From Prevotella sp. (GTDB lineage Bacteria > Bacteroidota > Bacteroidia > Bacteroidales > Bacteroidaceae): 36,845 nucleotides of DNA. Positions within the stretch are counted from its first letter, which is position 1. Every line of letters starts with the position of its first letter. Below the pieces are notes generated by a model, which saw only the letters and a program-made list of their open reading frames with translations, was not told the origin of the DNA and searched no databases. Shown one piece after another: positions 16,283 through 24,661 of the stretch. The position numbers were made by a program, and so were the translations under genes. Location: NCBI GenBank assembly GCA_024692385.1, contig JAILMS010000075.1, forward strand, positions 1 to 36,845, written 5' to 3'.

Positions 16283-18751
16283 ATGGCAAAGAAGAAAACT
16301 AACAAGGCTTCTGAAAAGACAGCATCCTCACTGCGTGAGGCCTTAGGCATTGACAAGATATTTTTCAACGAGCGAATCAATTTTGTAATCGGTTTCTGCT
16401 TGCTCATCATTGCAGGCTACCTGATATGGGCGTTTGTCTCGTATTTCGCCACGGGCAATGCTGACCAGAGCCTGATAGAATCGCCTCGCGACGGCGAGAT
16501 TATGAATGAGGCGCGCGAATTCCAGAACTCCTGTGGTTCGCTGGGAGCTTATGCCGCCCATTTCTTCATCAAGCGCTGCTTTGGCCTGTCAGCCTTCTTC
16601 ATTCCCATCTTTATGATGATGGTGGCCGTTACCATGATGCGTGCCTATCAGGTGCGCCTGCTGAAGTGGTTTATGTCACTGACCATCGTTATGATATGGG
16701 CCTCTGTCACGATGGCGAAATTCCTGGCACCTTTCTTTGAGGATGCCTGCTTCAATCCTGGCGGTGACCACGGACTGGCCATCTGTCAGCAGATTGAGGG
16801 TTTGCTGGGCGTGCCCGGTCTGACGGCTCTTCTGGGCTTGTCGGCAGTGGCCTTCCTTGTTTATCTCAGCATGGAGACCGTCATCATTATCCGCAAGGTT
16901 TTCAATCCATTGCATTACCTGAAGAAGATTCCCATGACCATCAATGTAGGAGGCGGTGACGGAGAATCTACCGATGAGAATACGACTGACGACGACCGTG
17001 TATACGACAATCCCGAGACAGAAGAAGTCATCTTCGACCTGGGCGAACCTCAGCAGGAGGAAGAGGAACAGGAAGACGATCAGGAGAACATGGTCGATAC
17101 CCCAGTAGACACCACACCTGAGGAGGCTGCTGGCGAGAACGACGATACAGAATTTGTCATCGAGGAGACAGAAGAGGAGGAAGCAGCAAGTGGCAAGAGC
17201 GTAGCAGGCAACTATGGCGACATCTCGACGCCCTACGACCCCAAGCGCGACTTAGAGAACTACCGCTATCCCACCCTCGACCTGCTGCAGCAGTATGAGA
17301 GCGACGGCAAGCCGTTTATCGATATGAACGAGCAGAACACCAACAAGAACCGTATTGTTGATGTGCTGCGCAACTTCGGTGTAGAGATCTCAAGCATCAA
17401 GGCTACCGTAGGTCCTACCATCACGCTCTACGAGATAACGCCAGCCCCTGGCGTGCGCATCTCTCGCATCCGTAATCTGGAGGACGATATCGCCCTGTCA
17501 CTCTCTGCCCTCGGCATCCGTATCATTGCTCCTATCCCCGGCAAGGGAACCATCGGTATTGAGGTTCCTAACGCTAAGCCCGCTACGGTGTCTATGCGTT
17601 CTATCCTTGACTCCAAGAAGTTCCAGGAGTCTACGATGGAGCTGCCCTGTGCTGTCGGTAAGACCATCACCAACGAGGTCTTCATGTTCGACCTCGCCAA
17701 AGCTCCCCACCTGCTGGTTGCCGGTGCCACTGGTCAGGGTAAGTCTGTCGGTCTGAATGCCATCATCACTTCACTGCTCTATAAGAAGCACCCCGCAGAG
17801 TTGAAGATTGTGCTCGTTGACCCCAAGAAGGTGGAGTTCAGCGTTTATAGCAGCATAGAGAACCACTTCTTGGCTAAGATTCCCGATGACGAGGCAGATC
17901 CCATTATCACTGACGTCACCAAGGTGGTACGCACGCTCAACTCGCTGTGTAAGGAGATGGACACCCGTTACGACCTACTGAAGATTGCACAGGCTCGTAA
18001 TATTAAAGAATACAACAAGAAGTTCATAGACCGTCAGCTCAATCCTGAGCACGGTCATCGCTTCATGCCATACATCGTGGTTGTCATTGATGAGTTCGGC
18101 GACCTGATTATGACCGCTGGCAAGGAGGTCGAGTTGCCTATTGCACGTATTGCCCAGCTAGCGCGTGCCGTGGGTATCCACATGATTATCGCCACCCAGC
18201 GTCCTACCACGAATATCATTACTGGTACCATCAAGGCCAACTTCCCAAGCCGTATCGCCTTCCGCGTAGGTGCCATGATTGACTCTCGTACCATCCTTGA
18301 CCGTCCAGGTGCTCAGCAGCTAGTAGGTCGTGGCGATATGCTCTACCTGAATGGTGGCGAGCCCGTGCGCGTACAGTGTGCCTTCGTAGATACGCCAGAG
18401 GTTGAGCGCATCAATACATTTATCTCCGACCAGCAAGGCTACACCTCTGCCTTCGAGTTGCCAGAGCCCGACACCGACGATGGTGAAGGTGGCGGCGAAG
18501 GTCGCGACGTAGATATGCAGCACCTCGACCCGATGTTTGAGGACGCCGCCCGTCTCATCGTTCGCGAGCAGAGCGGTTCTACCAGTTTAATTCAGCGTAA
18601 GTTTGCTATCGGCTACAACCGTGCTGGTCGTCTGATGGACCAGCTGGAGAAGGCTGGCATCGTGGGTGCTGCTCATGGTAGCAAGCCTCGTGAGGTATTA
18701 ATTATGGACGAAAACAGTCTTGAAAATCTATTAGCACAATGGAAAGGATGA
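16283..18751 (+). CDS. ftsK: DNA translocase FtsK
   Basis: Septal DNA pump that clears the chromosome termini through the closing septum and activates XerCD recombination at dif. The 822-aa protein has about four N-terminal membrane segments (to about residue 200), a highly acidic linker (about 225-315), and the motor with Walker A GATGQGKS (481-488) and Walker B VVVIDEFGD (D603, E604). It ends in the winged-helix gamma domain (MFEDAARLIVREQSGSTSLIQ), which reads oriented polar sequences. The linker is short compared with E. coli. It heads a + strand cluster and its stop overlaps the next start as ATGA. Confidence 0.97.
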   Translation: MAKKKTNKASEKTASSLREALGIDKIFFNERINFVIGFCLLIIAGYLIWAFVSYFATGNADQSLIESPRDGEIMNEAREFQNSCGSLGAYAAHFFIKRCFGLSAFFIPIFMMMVAVTMMRAYQVRLLKWFMSLTIVMIWASVTMAKFLAPFFEDACFNPGGDHGLAICQQIEGLLGVPGLTALLGLSAVAFLVYLSMETVIIIRKVFNPLHYLKKIPMTINVGGGDGESTDENTTDDDRVYDNPETEEVIFDLGEPQQEEEEQEDDQENMVDTPVDTTPEEAAGENDDTEFVIEETEEEEAASGKSVAGNYGDISTPYDPKRDLENYRYPTLDLLQQYESDGKPFIDMNEQNTNKNRIVDVLRNFGVEISSIKATVGPTITLYEITPAPGVRISRIRNLEDDIALSLSALGIRIIAPIPGKGTIGIEVPNAKPATVSMRSILDSKKFQESTMELPCAVGKTITNEVFMFDLAKAPHLLVAGATGQGKSVGLNAIITSLLYKKHPAELKIVLVDPKKVEFSVYSSIENHFLAKIPDDEADPIITDVTKVVRTLNSLCKEMDTRYDLLKIAQARNIKEYNKKFIDRQLNPEHGHRFMPYIVVVIDEFGDLIMTAGKEVELPIARIAQLARAVGIHMIIATQRPTTNIITGTIKANFPSRIAFRVGAMIDSRTILDRPGAQQLVGRGDMLYLNGGEPVRVQCAFVDTPEVERINTFISDQQGYTSAFELPEPDTDDGEGGGEGRDVDMQHLDPMFEDAARLIVREQSGSTSLIQRKFAIGYNRAGRLMDQLEKAGIVGAAHGSKPREVLIMDENSLENLLAQWKG

Positions 18752-19362
18752 ATAAATTTAGATGGTTAGTGTTAGCAACACTATTCACTGTTCACTGTTC
18801 ACTGTTCTCTAACCACGCAGTGGCGCAGAGCGCCAAGCAGGTACTCGACAAGACGGCAGCTGTCGTTTCAGCCAAGTCGGGTGCAAAGGCCTCGTTCTCT
18901 ATCAAGGGCGACCAGATGAATGCCAGCGGCTCCATCGCCATCAAGGGCAAGAAGTTTCAGGCTACCACGCCTCAAGCTACTGTATGGTTTGACGGCAAGA
19001 CACAGTGGACCTACCTGAAAAAGAACGACGAGGTAAACATTGCCAACCCCTCAGAGTCAGAACTGGCAGCCATCAACCCCTACAACTTCATCTATCTGTA
19101 TAAGAATGGCTACAAATATACGATGGAGAAGAAAAACGGCAATTTCATCGTACATCTCACGGCATCTGGCAAGCGCAGCATCCAGGAGATGTATATCACT
19201 ATCAACCAGAAAACATACATTCCATCACAGATACGTATGCGCCAGCAGAAAGGTTGGACCACTATCAACATCACTGGTTTTCAGCAGAGCAAACTCTACG
19301 ATGGAATGTTCCGTTTCAACTCAAAAGACTTCCCTAACGCTGAAGTAATCGACCTTAGATGA
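18748..19362 (+). CDS. LolA-like outer-membrane lipoprotein carrier protein
   Basis: A 204-aa exported protein of the LolA-like family, probably a periplasmic lipoprotein carrier. The body SAKQVLDKTAAVVSAKSGAK, the repeated beta strands (FSIKGDQMNASGSIAIKGKKF) and VWFDGKTQWTYLKKNDEVN with NIANPSESELAAINP fit the family. I prefer the ATG at 18748, which overlaps the ftsK stop as ATGA, over the ATG at 18739. The signal peptide (cleavage after AVA) contains a heptanucleotide tandem array coding residues 13-22, which is unusual. The 3' end overlaps the DUF5687 gene by 4 nt. ftsK followed by a LolA gene is a common bacterial pairing. Confidence 0.85.
   Translation: MNKFRWLVLATLFTVHCSLFSNHAVAQSAKQVLDKTAAVVSAKSGAKASFSIKGDQMNASGSIAIKGKKFQATTPQATVWFDGKTQWTYLKKNDEVNIANPSESELAAINPYNFIYLYKNGYKYTMEKKNGNFIVHLTASGKRSIQEMYITINQKTYIPSQIRMRQQKGWTTINITGFQQSKLYDGMFRFNSKDFPNAEVIDLR
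18784..18811 (+). repeat. Heptamer array A, inside the LolA-like signal peptide
   Basis: Three perfect units of TTCACTG (18784-18804) and a degenerate fourth (TTCTCTA). It encodes part of the signal peptide (TVHCSLF). Confidence 0.85.
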
Positions 19363-20852
19363 ACAAGATTAAACTATTCTTTCTATTACGTAAGAACGTG
19401 AAGTTGAGCAACAAACGCAACGTCATGTTCGAAGCCAACCAGTATGGCAAGTTCTTTGGCTACATCATGGTAGCCATCCTTTCCGTAGAGTTTCTTGGCT
19501 TAGGTACCTTCTTCGGATGGCTGGCCGCCAAGGAGCAAGTGCCCGAGATGGTGCTCTACTTCATGCCCTTCCTGCTTATTCTAGACTTCGGTGCGCGTTT
19601 TGCAACCCAGCAGACTCCGATGATGCTGGTGAAACCATATCTGCTGACACCTATTAGTAAATATAGTGCCATCGAGTGTTTCCTCATCCAACAGTTGCTG
19701 GATGGTGGCAACTTCGTATGGATGACACTGTTCCTACCCTACACCTTCATCGTCTGGTGTGGCGGTATGACAGGATGGGCAGCCATCGGCATGCTCTGCC
19801 TGCTGCACCTCATGGTACTGATCAACAGCCAGTGGTACCTGCTAATGCGCACACTCGTCAACCAAAGTATGTGGTGGTGGGCATTACCTGCTGTTTTATA
19901 TGGTTCATGTATAGTACCTTTCTTCGTGCTATCAGACAGCCAGATTGATGCTGTTTTCGATTTCTTGAGCGACACCATTGCTGGCCATGTCTTCTCGTGG
20001 TGGAGCTTTGGCATCGTAGCCGTCCTCTTCGTCATTCTGTTTGCCATCAATCGACACATGCAGATGCATCTCATTTACGATGAAATCTCGAAGAAAGAGA
20101 AAACCAAGCTAAAGCACGTATCAGAATTCAAGGCACTGAACCGCTTCGGACAGATTGGCGAATACCTGAAGTTGGAGATAAAGAGCACCATGCGCAACAA
20201 GGCCATCCGCGGCCGCTTCATCCAAGGTGTATGCTTCATCACCTTCTTCTCGCTGGCCATCTCCTTCCTCGACATCTATCGCAGCTCCTTCGAGCGCAAC
20301 TTCTTCTGCCTCTACTGCTTCCTCTTCTTCGGCTCCGTCAACCTCACCAAGGTGATGTGTCCCGAGGGCAACTATATCGACCTGCTGATGGTGCATGAGG
20401 AGAACATCCTCACGCTGCTGCGCGCCAAGTACTACTACTATTGTGCCGTACTGCTGCTGCCCTTCCTCATCACGCTCGTCCCCATTATCATGGGTAAGTT
20501 CTCCTTGCTCATGGTACTGGCCTACCTGTTCACCGTCACGGGCCCCATCTACCTCATACTCTTCCAGATGGCCGTCTATAACAAACAGACACTGCCGCTC
20601 AACGAGAAGCTGACGGGTAAGAACCAGATGGAGAACAAGTGGCAGATTATCGTCTCGCTGGGCACCATGTTTGGCCCTGTGCTGATCATCAGCCTGCTGC
20701 AGATAATCTTCTCGCCAGACGTAGCCTACTGGATTATGTTCCTCACCGGACTGGCCATCACGCTTACAGAGCCCTATTGGCTGCGTAACATCTATCGTCG
20801 TATGATGCTGCGCCGTTACGAGAACCTCGAAGGATTCCACTCCTCAAGATAG
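19359..20852 (+). CDS. DUF5687 family membrane protein, ABC-exporter permease-like
   Basis: A 497-aa integral membrane protein with about ten or more hydrophobic segments. The N-terminal KLFFLLRKNVKLSNKRNVMFEANQ region and the central cytoplasmic stretch (SEFKALNRFGQIGEYLKLEIKSTMRNKAIRGRF) resemble DUF5687, a Bacteroidota family that looks like an ABC exporter permease. Family members usually have an ATP-binding partner gene next door, but here the neighbours are a LolA-like gene and rlmH, so any ATPase must be encoded elsewhere. The start overlaps the LolA-like stop by 4 nt. Substrate unknown. Confidence 0.75.
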   Translation: MNKIKLFFLLRKNVKLSNKRNVMFEANQYGKFFGYIMVAILSVEFLGLGTFFGWLAAKEQVPEMVLYFMPFLLILDFGARFATQQTPMMLVKPYLLTPISKYSAIECFLIQQLLDGGNFVWMTLFLPYTFIVWCGGMTGWAAIGMLCLLHLMVLINSQWYLLMRTLVNQSMWWWALPAVLYGSCIVPFFVLSDSQIDAVFDFLSDTIAGHVFSWWSFGIVAVLFVILFAINRHMQMHLIYDEISKKEKTKLKHVSEFKALNRFGQIGEYLKLEIKSTMRNKAIRGRFIQGVCFITFFSLAISFLDIYRSSFERNFFCLYCFLFFGSVNLTKVMCPEGNYIDLLMVHEENILTLLRAKYYYYCAVLLLPFLITLVPIIMGKFSLLMVLAYLFTVTGPIYLILFQMAVYNKQTLPLNEKLTGKNQMENKWQIIVSLGTMFGPVLIISLLQIIFSPDVAYWIMFLTGLAITLTEPYWLRNIYRRMMLRRYENLEGFHSSR

Positions 20853-20904
20853 TTGACAGGTGACAGTTGAAAGTTGAAAGTTTCTCATTTTCTCTATTTC
20901 TCAA
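20852..20904 (+). repeat. Tandem array B, heptamers followed by octamers
   Basis: Heptamers GTTGACA, GGTGACA, GTTGAAA, GTTGAAA (20852-20879), then one G, then octamers TTTCTCAT, TTTCTCTA, TTTCTCAA (20881-20904). The arrays fill essentially the whole gap between the DUF5687 stop and the rlmH start. Confidence 0.85.
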
Positions 20905-20908
20905 TTTA

Positions 20909-21379
20909 ATGAAGACTATTCTCATACAAGTAGGCAAGACCGTCAATAAGCACTTCATAGCCGGCATAAACGACTATGTAGAACGTATTGGACATTATAT
21001 GTCCTTCGAGGTTGTCACCATTCCTGAATTGAAAAATACCAAGAACCTCACGGAGGAACAACAGAAACAGAGCGAGGGAGAACTGATCCTTAAACAGCTG
21101 CAACCCTCTGACACCGTCGTCTTGCTCGACGAGCATGGCAAGGAATACCGCAGCATCGAGTTTGCCCGTTGGCTCGAACAGAAGCAGCAGACTGCCCGCC
21201 GCCTCATCTTCGTCATCGGAGGCCCCTACGGCTTCTCCCCCGCCGTTTACAGCCGTGCCAACGAACAGCTCAGTCTCTCTAAGATGACCTTCTCCCACCA
21301 GATGATACGCCTCACCTTCACCGAGCAGATCTATCGCGCCTGCACCATCATCAAAGGTGAGCCCTACCACCACGAGTAA
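20909..21379 (+). CDS. rlmH: 23S rRNA pseudouridine1915 N3-methyltransferase
   Basis: A SPOUT methyltransferase acting on pseudouridine 1915 in helix 69 of 23S rRNA, on assembled 70S ribosomes. The 156-aa length is normal. The start MKTILIQVGKT at 20909 matches the family; the longer frame from 20867 would translate the intergenic repeat array. Knot motifs are visible: VVLLDEHGKEYRSIEFA, IFVIGGPYGFS and SLSKMTFSHQMIRLTFTEQIYRA, with the conserved HQ and the C-terminal YHHE. It is last in the ftsK cluster, before a long hairpin. Confidence 0.96.
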   Translation: MKTILIQVGKTVNKHFIAGINDYVERIGHYMSFEVVTIPELKNTKNLTEEQQKQSEGELILKQLQPSDTVVLLDEHGKEYRSIEFARWLEQKQQTARRLIFVIGGPYGFSPAVYSRANEQLSLSKMTFSHQMIRLTFTEQIYRACTIIKGEPYHHE

Positions 21380-21405
21380 TCCCTAATATTTTATTAAGCA
21401 TACAT

Positions 21406-21441
21406 AAGACAGCCTATCTCAGTTCTGGGATAGGCTGTCTT
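21406..21441. terminator. Hairpin between convergent rlmH and feoAB
   Basis: A perfect 13-bp stem (21406-21418 with 21429-21441) and a 10-nt loop. T tracts are weak on both sides, but its position between two convergent genes suits a bidirectional terminator. Confidence 0.65.
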
Positions 21442-21488
21442 GTGCGTAGGATAGACTAACACAGCATCAATATGTGAAGTAATTATGG

Positions 21489-23789
21489 TTAGCTTAGAAA
21501 GCAGGAACCAATCTGGTAGACGGCGGCAGAGACTACCCACGCCAATACGGTGGTATAGACGGCGGCGAAGATGGCCCAGCGCCATGAGCCACTCTCCTGC
21601 TTGATGGCGGCAATAGTGGCAATGCAAGGGAAGTAGATGAGCACATAGAGCAGGAAGCAGTAGGCGGTGAGCTGTGAGAAATTATAGGCGCCATCGCCAT
21701 AGAGCACACCAATGGTGCTGGCCACAATCTCCTTAGCACCGACACCGGCTATCAGGCTGACATCCAAGCGCCAGTCGAAGCCCTGAACAGCAAAGATGGG
21801 TTCTACAGCCTTTCCTAACAGTCCGATGAAGCTTTCTTCCAACGAAGGAGCAACGCCCATAGTACCGAAATAGCCTAATGCCCACACAAGGATGCTGGCC
21901 ACGAGGATGATGCCACCCATTTTCTTCAGATACTGCTTGCCTTTCTCCCACGTATGGCGGAAGATGGCTTTGGCTGTGGGGAAACGGTAAGGGGGCAGTT
22001 CCATCACGAAAGGTGTGTCTTCACCTTTGATGACCCATGAGCTCAGCACACGGGCAATAATAACGGAAAGGGCGATTCCAACGACATAGAGCGAAATCAT
22101 CACCAGGCTCTGGTAGCGAACGGTGAAGAAGGCTCCCGTTATCATAATATAAATAGGTAGGCGCGCGGAACACGACATCATGGGTAATACCAGCATGGTG
22201 ATAAGGCGCGAGCGACGGCTCTCAATGGTACGGGTGGCCATCACAGCAGGGACATTGCAGCCAAAGCCCATAATCAACGGGATAAACGACTTGCCGTGGA
22301 GTCCCATGCCGTGCATCAGCTTGTCCATGATAAAGGCGGCACGAGCCATATAGCCCGAGTCTTCCATGATGGAGATGAAGGTATAGAGTATCAGAATCTG
22401 CGGCAGGAAGACGATGACAGAGCCTACACCGCCGAGGACACCATCAATAAGCATCGCTTTCAACGGACCGTCGGCCATCGTATCGCCAATCAGGGCACCT
22501 AACTGCTCGACACCCATTTCTATCCAATCCATCGGGTACTGACCGAGAATGAACGTTACCTCAAACATCAAGTAGAGGATGAAGAAGAAAATGGGGAAGC
22601 CTACCCAGCGATTGGTAATCAGAGCGTCCAGCCTATGGGTGGTCTTATAGGTATTTTCCTTCATTCCAACGATATATCCTGACTCATGCAAGGCACCACG
22701 GATGAAGCCGTATTTGGCATCCATAATGGCGGTCTCGGAGTCGTCGCCCGTCTCTTCCTTGATACGACGTACAGCCGTATCGCGAGCAGCGATAATATGC
22801 TCGTAGTCGGGCAGGTCGCGCACAATGGCATCGACCTCTTTATCCATCTCCAGCAGCTTGATGGCTATCCAACGAGTGGAATAGTGCATGCGAAGTAAGG
22901 TGTTATCTCTCAGATATTTCTGAATATTGACTATACCATTTTCTATCTCATGGTCGTGCTTGATATGGAAGTGACGATAGTACTGGTCGTGGCCCTCACG
23001 ACTCTCAAAAATGTGTATCACCTCGCTGAGCAACTGCTCTAATCCCCTACCCGTTTTGAACGACGTAGGAACCATCGGCATACCCAACAATGAGCTGAGC
23101 TTATCGACATCCAGTTTATCGCCACGCAGCTCCAATTCGTCAAACATATTCAGTGCGCAGACCACACGGAGGTGCATATCCATCAGCTGGGTGGTGAGAT
23201 ACAGGTTGCGCTCAATGTTCGACGCGTCGATGACATTGAGCACCACGTCGGGCGTATCGTCAAGGAGTTGCTTGCGGACATACAGCTCTTCAGGAGAATA
23301 GGCCGACAAGGAATAGGTTCCCGGCAGGTCGATTAAGCGGATGCGGTATCCTCCAAAGTGGGTATATCCCTCTTTAGCATCAACGGTAACGCCACTGTAG
23401 TTGCCTACATGCTCGTGGGAGCCAGAAGCGAAATTGAACAGCGACGTCTTACCACAGTTGGGATTACCCACCAAAGCAACGGTAATCTCCTTCACACCAG
23501 CGGCATGCTGCTGGTCGCGAGGCGTAGACGTAGAAGTCATAGGATTATCCTCAGCGGCGCGCTGACGCTCGTAGCTCACCTCTATCTGTTCAGCCTCCTG
23601 ACGGCGCAGACTGACCTCATAGCCCATCACCTTGTATTTCACGGGGTCTTGCAGCGGGGCACTGAGCAATGCCTCGATCTGCTGGCCCTTGATGAAACCC
23701 ATCTCGATGATGCGCTTACGGAAGCCACCGTGTCCTTTTACCTTTACTATATAGGCTTTCTCGCCTGACTTCAGATCTGAAAGATACAT
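21489..23789 (-). CDS. feoB: Ferrous iron transporter, FeoA-FeoB fusion
   Basis: Inner-membrane Fe(II) importer of 766 aa. Residues 1-75 are a FeoA (SH3-like) domain fused to FeoB, a Bacteroidota arrangement. The G domain follows, with G1 GNPNCGKTS (108-116), G3 DLPGTYSLS, the NVIDASNIERNLYL block and G4 NMFD. Two gate-type membrane domains follow, including GFGCNVPAVMATRTIESRRSRL and VGAKEIVASTIGVLYG. The gene has its own promoter with a 10-nt to 14-nt leader and a dyad just upstream, a plausible site for iron control. It converges on rlmH across a 13-bp hairpin. Confidence 0.96.
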   Translation of the reverse strand: MYLSDLKSGEKAYIVKVKGHGGFRKRIIEMGFIKGQQIEALLSAPLQDPVKYKVMGYEVSLRRQEAEQIEVSYERQRAAEDNPMTSTSTPRDQQHAAGVKEITVALVGNPNCGKTSLFNFASGSHEHVGNYSGVTVDAKEGYTHFGGYRIRLIDLPGTYSLSAYSPEELYVRKQLLDDTPDVVLNVIDASNIERNLYLTTQLMDMHLRVVCALNMFDELELRGDKLDVDKLSSLLGMPMVPTSFKTGRGLEQLLSEVIHIFESREGHDQYYRHFHIKHDHEIENGIVNIQKYLRDNTLLRMHYSTRWIAIKLLEMDKEVDAIVRDLPDYEHIIAARDTAVRRIKEETGDDSETAIMDAKYGFIRGALHESGYIVGMKENTYKTTHRLDALITNRWVGFPIFFFILYLMFEVTFILGQYPMDWIEMGVEQLGALIGDTMADGPLKAMLIDGVLGGVGSVIVFLPQILILYTFISIMEDSGYMARAAFIMDKLMHGMGLHGKSFIPLIMGFGCNVPAVMATRTIESRRSRLITMLVLPMMSCSARLPIYIMITGAFFTVRYQSLVMISLYVVGIALSVIIARVLSSWVIKGEDTPFVMELPPYRFPTAKAIFRHTWEKGKQYLKKMGGIILVASILVWALGYFGTMGVAPSLEESFIGLLGKAVEPIFAVQGFDWRLDVSLIAGVGAKEIVASTIGVLYGDGAYNFSQLTAYCFLLYVLIYFPCIATIAAIKQESGSWRWAIFAAVYTTVLAWVVSAAVYQIGSCFLS

Positions 23790-23808
23790 ACCTTTTTCTA
23801 TTTGACTG

Positions 23809-23816
23809 CAAAGGTA
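23809..23816 (-). promoter_or_regulatory. -7 box of feoAB
   Basis: TACCTTTG on the minus strand, 20 nt before the ATG. The -33 position (23837-23840) reads TTTT rather than TTTG. Confidence 0.6.
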
Positions 23817-23824
23817 GCAAAGTT

Positions 23825-23854
23825 TTTCTACATGAAAAAATGTTTCTGTAGAAA
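23825..23854. promoter_or_regulatory. Dyad upstream of feoAB, possible operator
   Basis: TTTCTACA (23825-23832) and TGTAGAAA (23847-23854) are exact inverted repeats with a 14-bp spacer. The right arm is itself in the near-palindrome TTTCTGTAGAAA. The dyad covers the -33 region of feoAB. Confidence 0.45.
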
Positions 23855-23890
23855 TACCTAAAAATGATGAAGAAAAAAAGACCGGAGAGG

Positions 23891-24601
23891 CTATTCTTTG
23901 ACAGGAAGTGGAGTGACGAACTTCATCTCACGAAGGATACGCCTCTGGCGTTTCAGCATATAACTGCTGGGGTTGGCAGAATTGAAACGACGCGGATTGG
24001 GCAGCGTGACGGCAATCAGTGCACACTGGGCCTTGGAAAGCTGACCGGCAGTAGTGCCGAAATGCCACTGAGCCACCGCATCAACGCCATAGATGCCATC
24101 GCCCATCTCGATGCTGTTGAGATAGACCTCCATGATGCGCTCCTTGCTCCATACCAGTTCGATGAGTACGGTGAAATAGACCTCGAAGCCCTTACGAATC
24201 CATGAGCGTCCGGGCCACAGAAAGACGTTCTTAGCGGTTTGTTGCGAGATGGTGGATGCTCCATGCTTACGCCTGTCAGGATGCTTGATATTGCGCATAG
24301 CAGCCTGTTCAATGGCTTTGAAGTCGAAGCCGTGATGCTCCAGGAAATGAGCATCCTCAGAGGCCATCACAGCAGTAGCCATCGATGGATTCATCTCTTC
24401 AAGAGGTACCCAATGGTGATGGAGTGTCAGCTCCTGGTGATTGAGCTTCTGCTGTGCTAAACGGATAAACATGAGGGGCGTGAAATAAACGGGCACCCAT
24501 CGCAGAATAACAACAGAAAGAATAGTGGAGGCGAAGAACGCCACCACTATCCATTTCAACGTATTCTTGAGTTTTTGAATGAAAGTCAGTTTCTTCTTCA
24601 A
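23891..24601 (-). CDS. mtgA: Monofunctional peptidoglycan glycosyltransferase
   Basis: A GT51 enzyme that polymerises lipid II into glycan strands without a transpeptidase domain. The 236-aa protein has one N-terminal membrane anchor (about residues 16-36) and the GT51 motifs: SEDAHFLEHHGFD (catalytic E82), KHGASTISQQTAKNVFL, and ERIMEVYLNSIEMGDGIYG. The only reasonable start is a TTG at 24601; the next in-frame ATG would remove the membrane anchor and an in-frame stop lies just upstream. The TTG touches a heptamer array. It lies 60 nt after the ompA stop. Confidence 0.9.
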   Translation of the reverse strand: MKKKLTFIQKLKNTLKWIVVAFFASTILSVVILRWVPVYFTPLMFIRLAQQKLNHQELTLHHHWVPLEEMNPSMATAVMASEDAHFLEHHGFDFKAIEQAAMRNIKHPDRRKHGASTISQQTAKNVFLWPGRSWIRKGFEVYFTVLIELVWSKERIMEVYLNSIEMGDGIYGVDAVAQWHFGTTAGQLSKAQCALIAVTLPNPRRFNSANPSSYMLKRQRRILREMKFVTPLPVKE

Positions 24602-24602
24602 C

Positions 24603-24623
24603 TGTCAATTATCAATTATCATT
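24603..24623 (-). repeat. Heptamer array C, before the mtgA start
   Basis: On the plus strand TGTCAAT, TATCAAT, TATCATT. Read in the gene direction the unit is ATTGATA. It abuts the TTG start of mtgA. Confidence 0.8.
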
Positions 24624-24652
24624 GCAACGCCACACTTTGACCTTGGTCAAAG
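24621..24652 (+). repeat. Hairpin repeat element, copy 1
   Basis: ATTGCAACGCCACA followed by CTTTGACC-TT-GGTCAAAG, an 8-bp perfect stem. It lies between ompA and mtgA. The same sequence with a compensatory base-pair change occurs at 27039-27073, and a related copy lies inside rlmI. There is no T tract, so it is not a standard terminator. Confidence 0.75.
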
Positions 24653-24661
24653 AATTGTCAA

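Noticed and set aside
20121..20840. Long antisense frame (239 codons) over the DUF5687 gene
   Set aside because: It is a shadow of the sense gene, with biased acidic composition and no start signal or family match.
24635..24652. Copy 1 hairpin read as the terminator of the OmpA lipoprotein gene
   Set aside because: No T tract follows on either strand, and the conserved flank shared with copy 2 is better explained as a repeat element.
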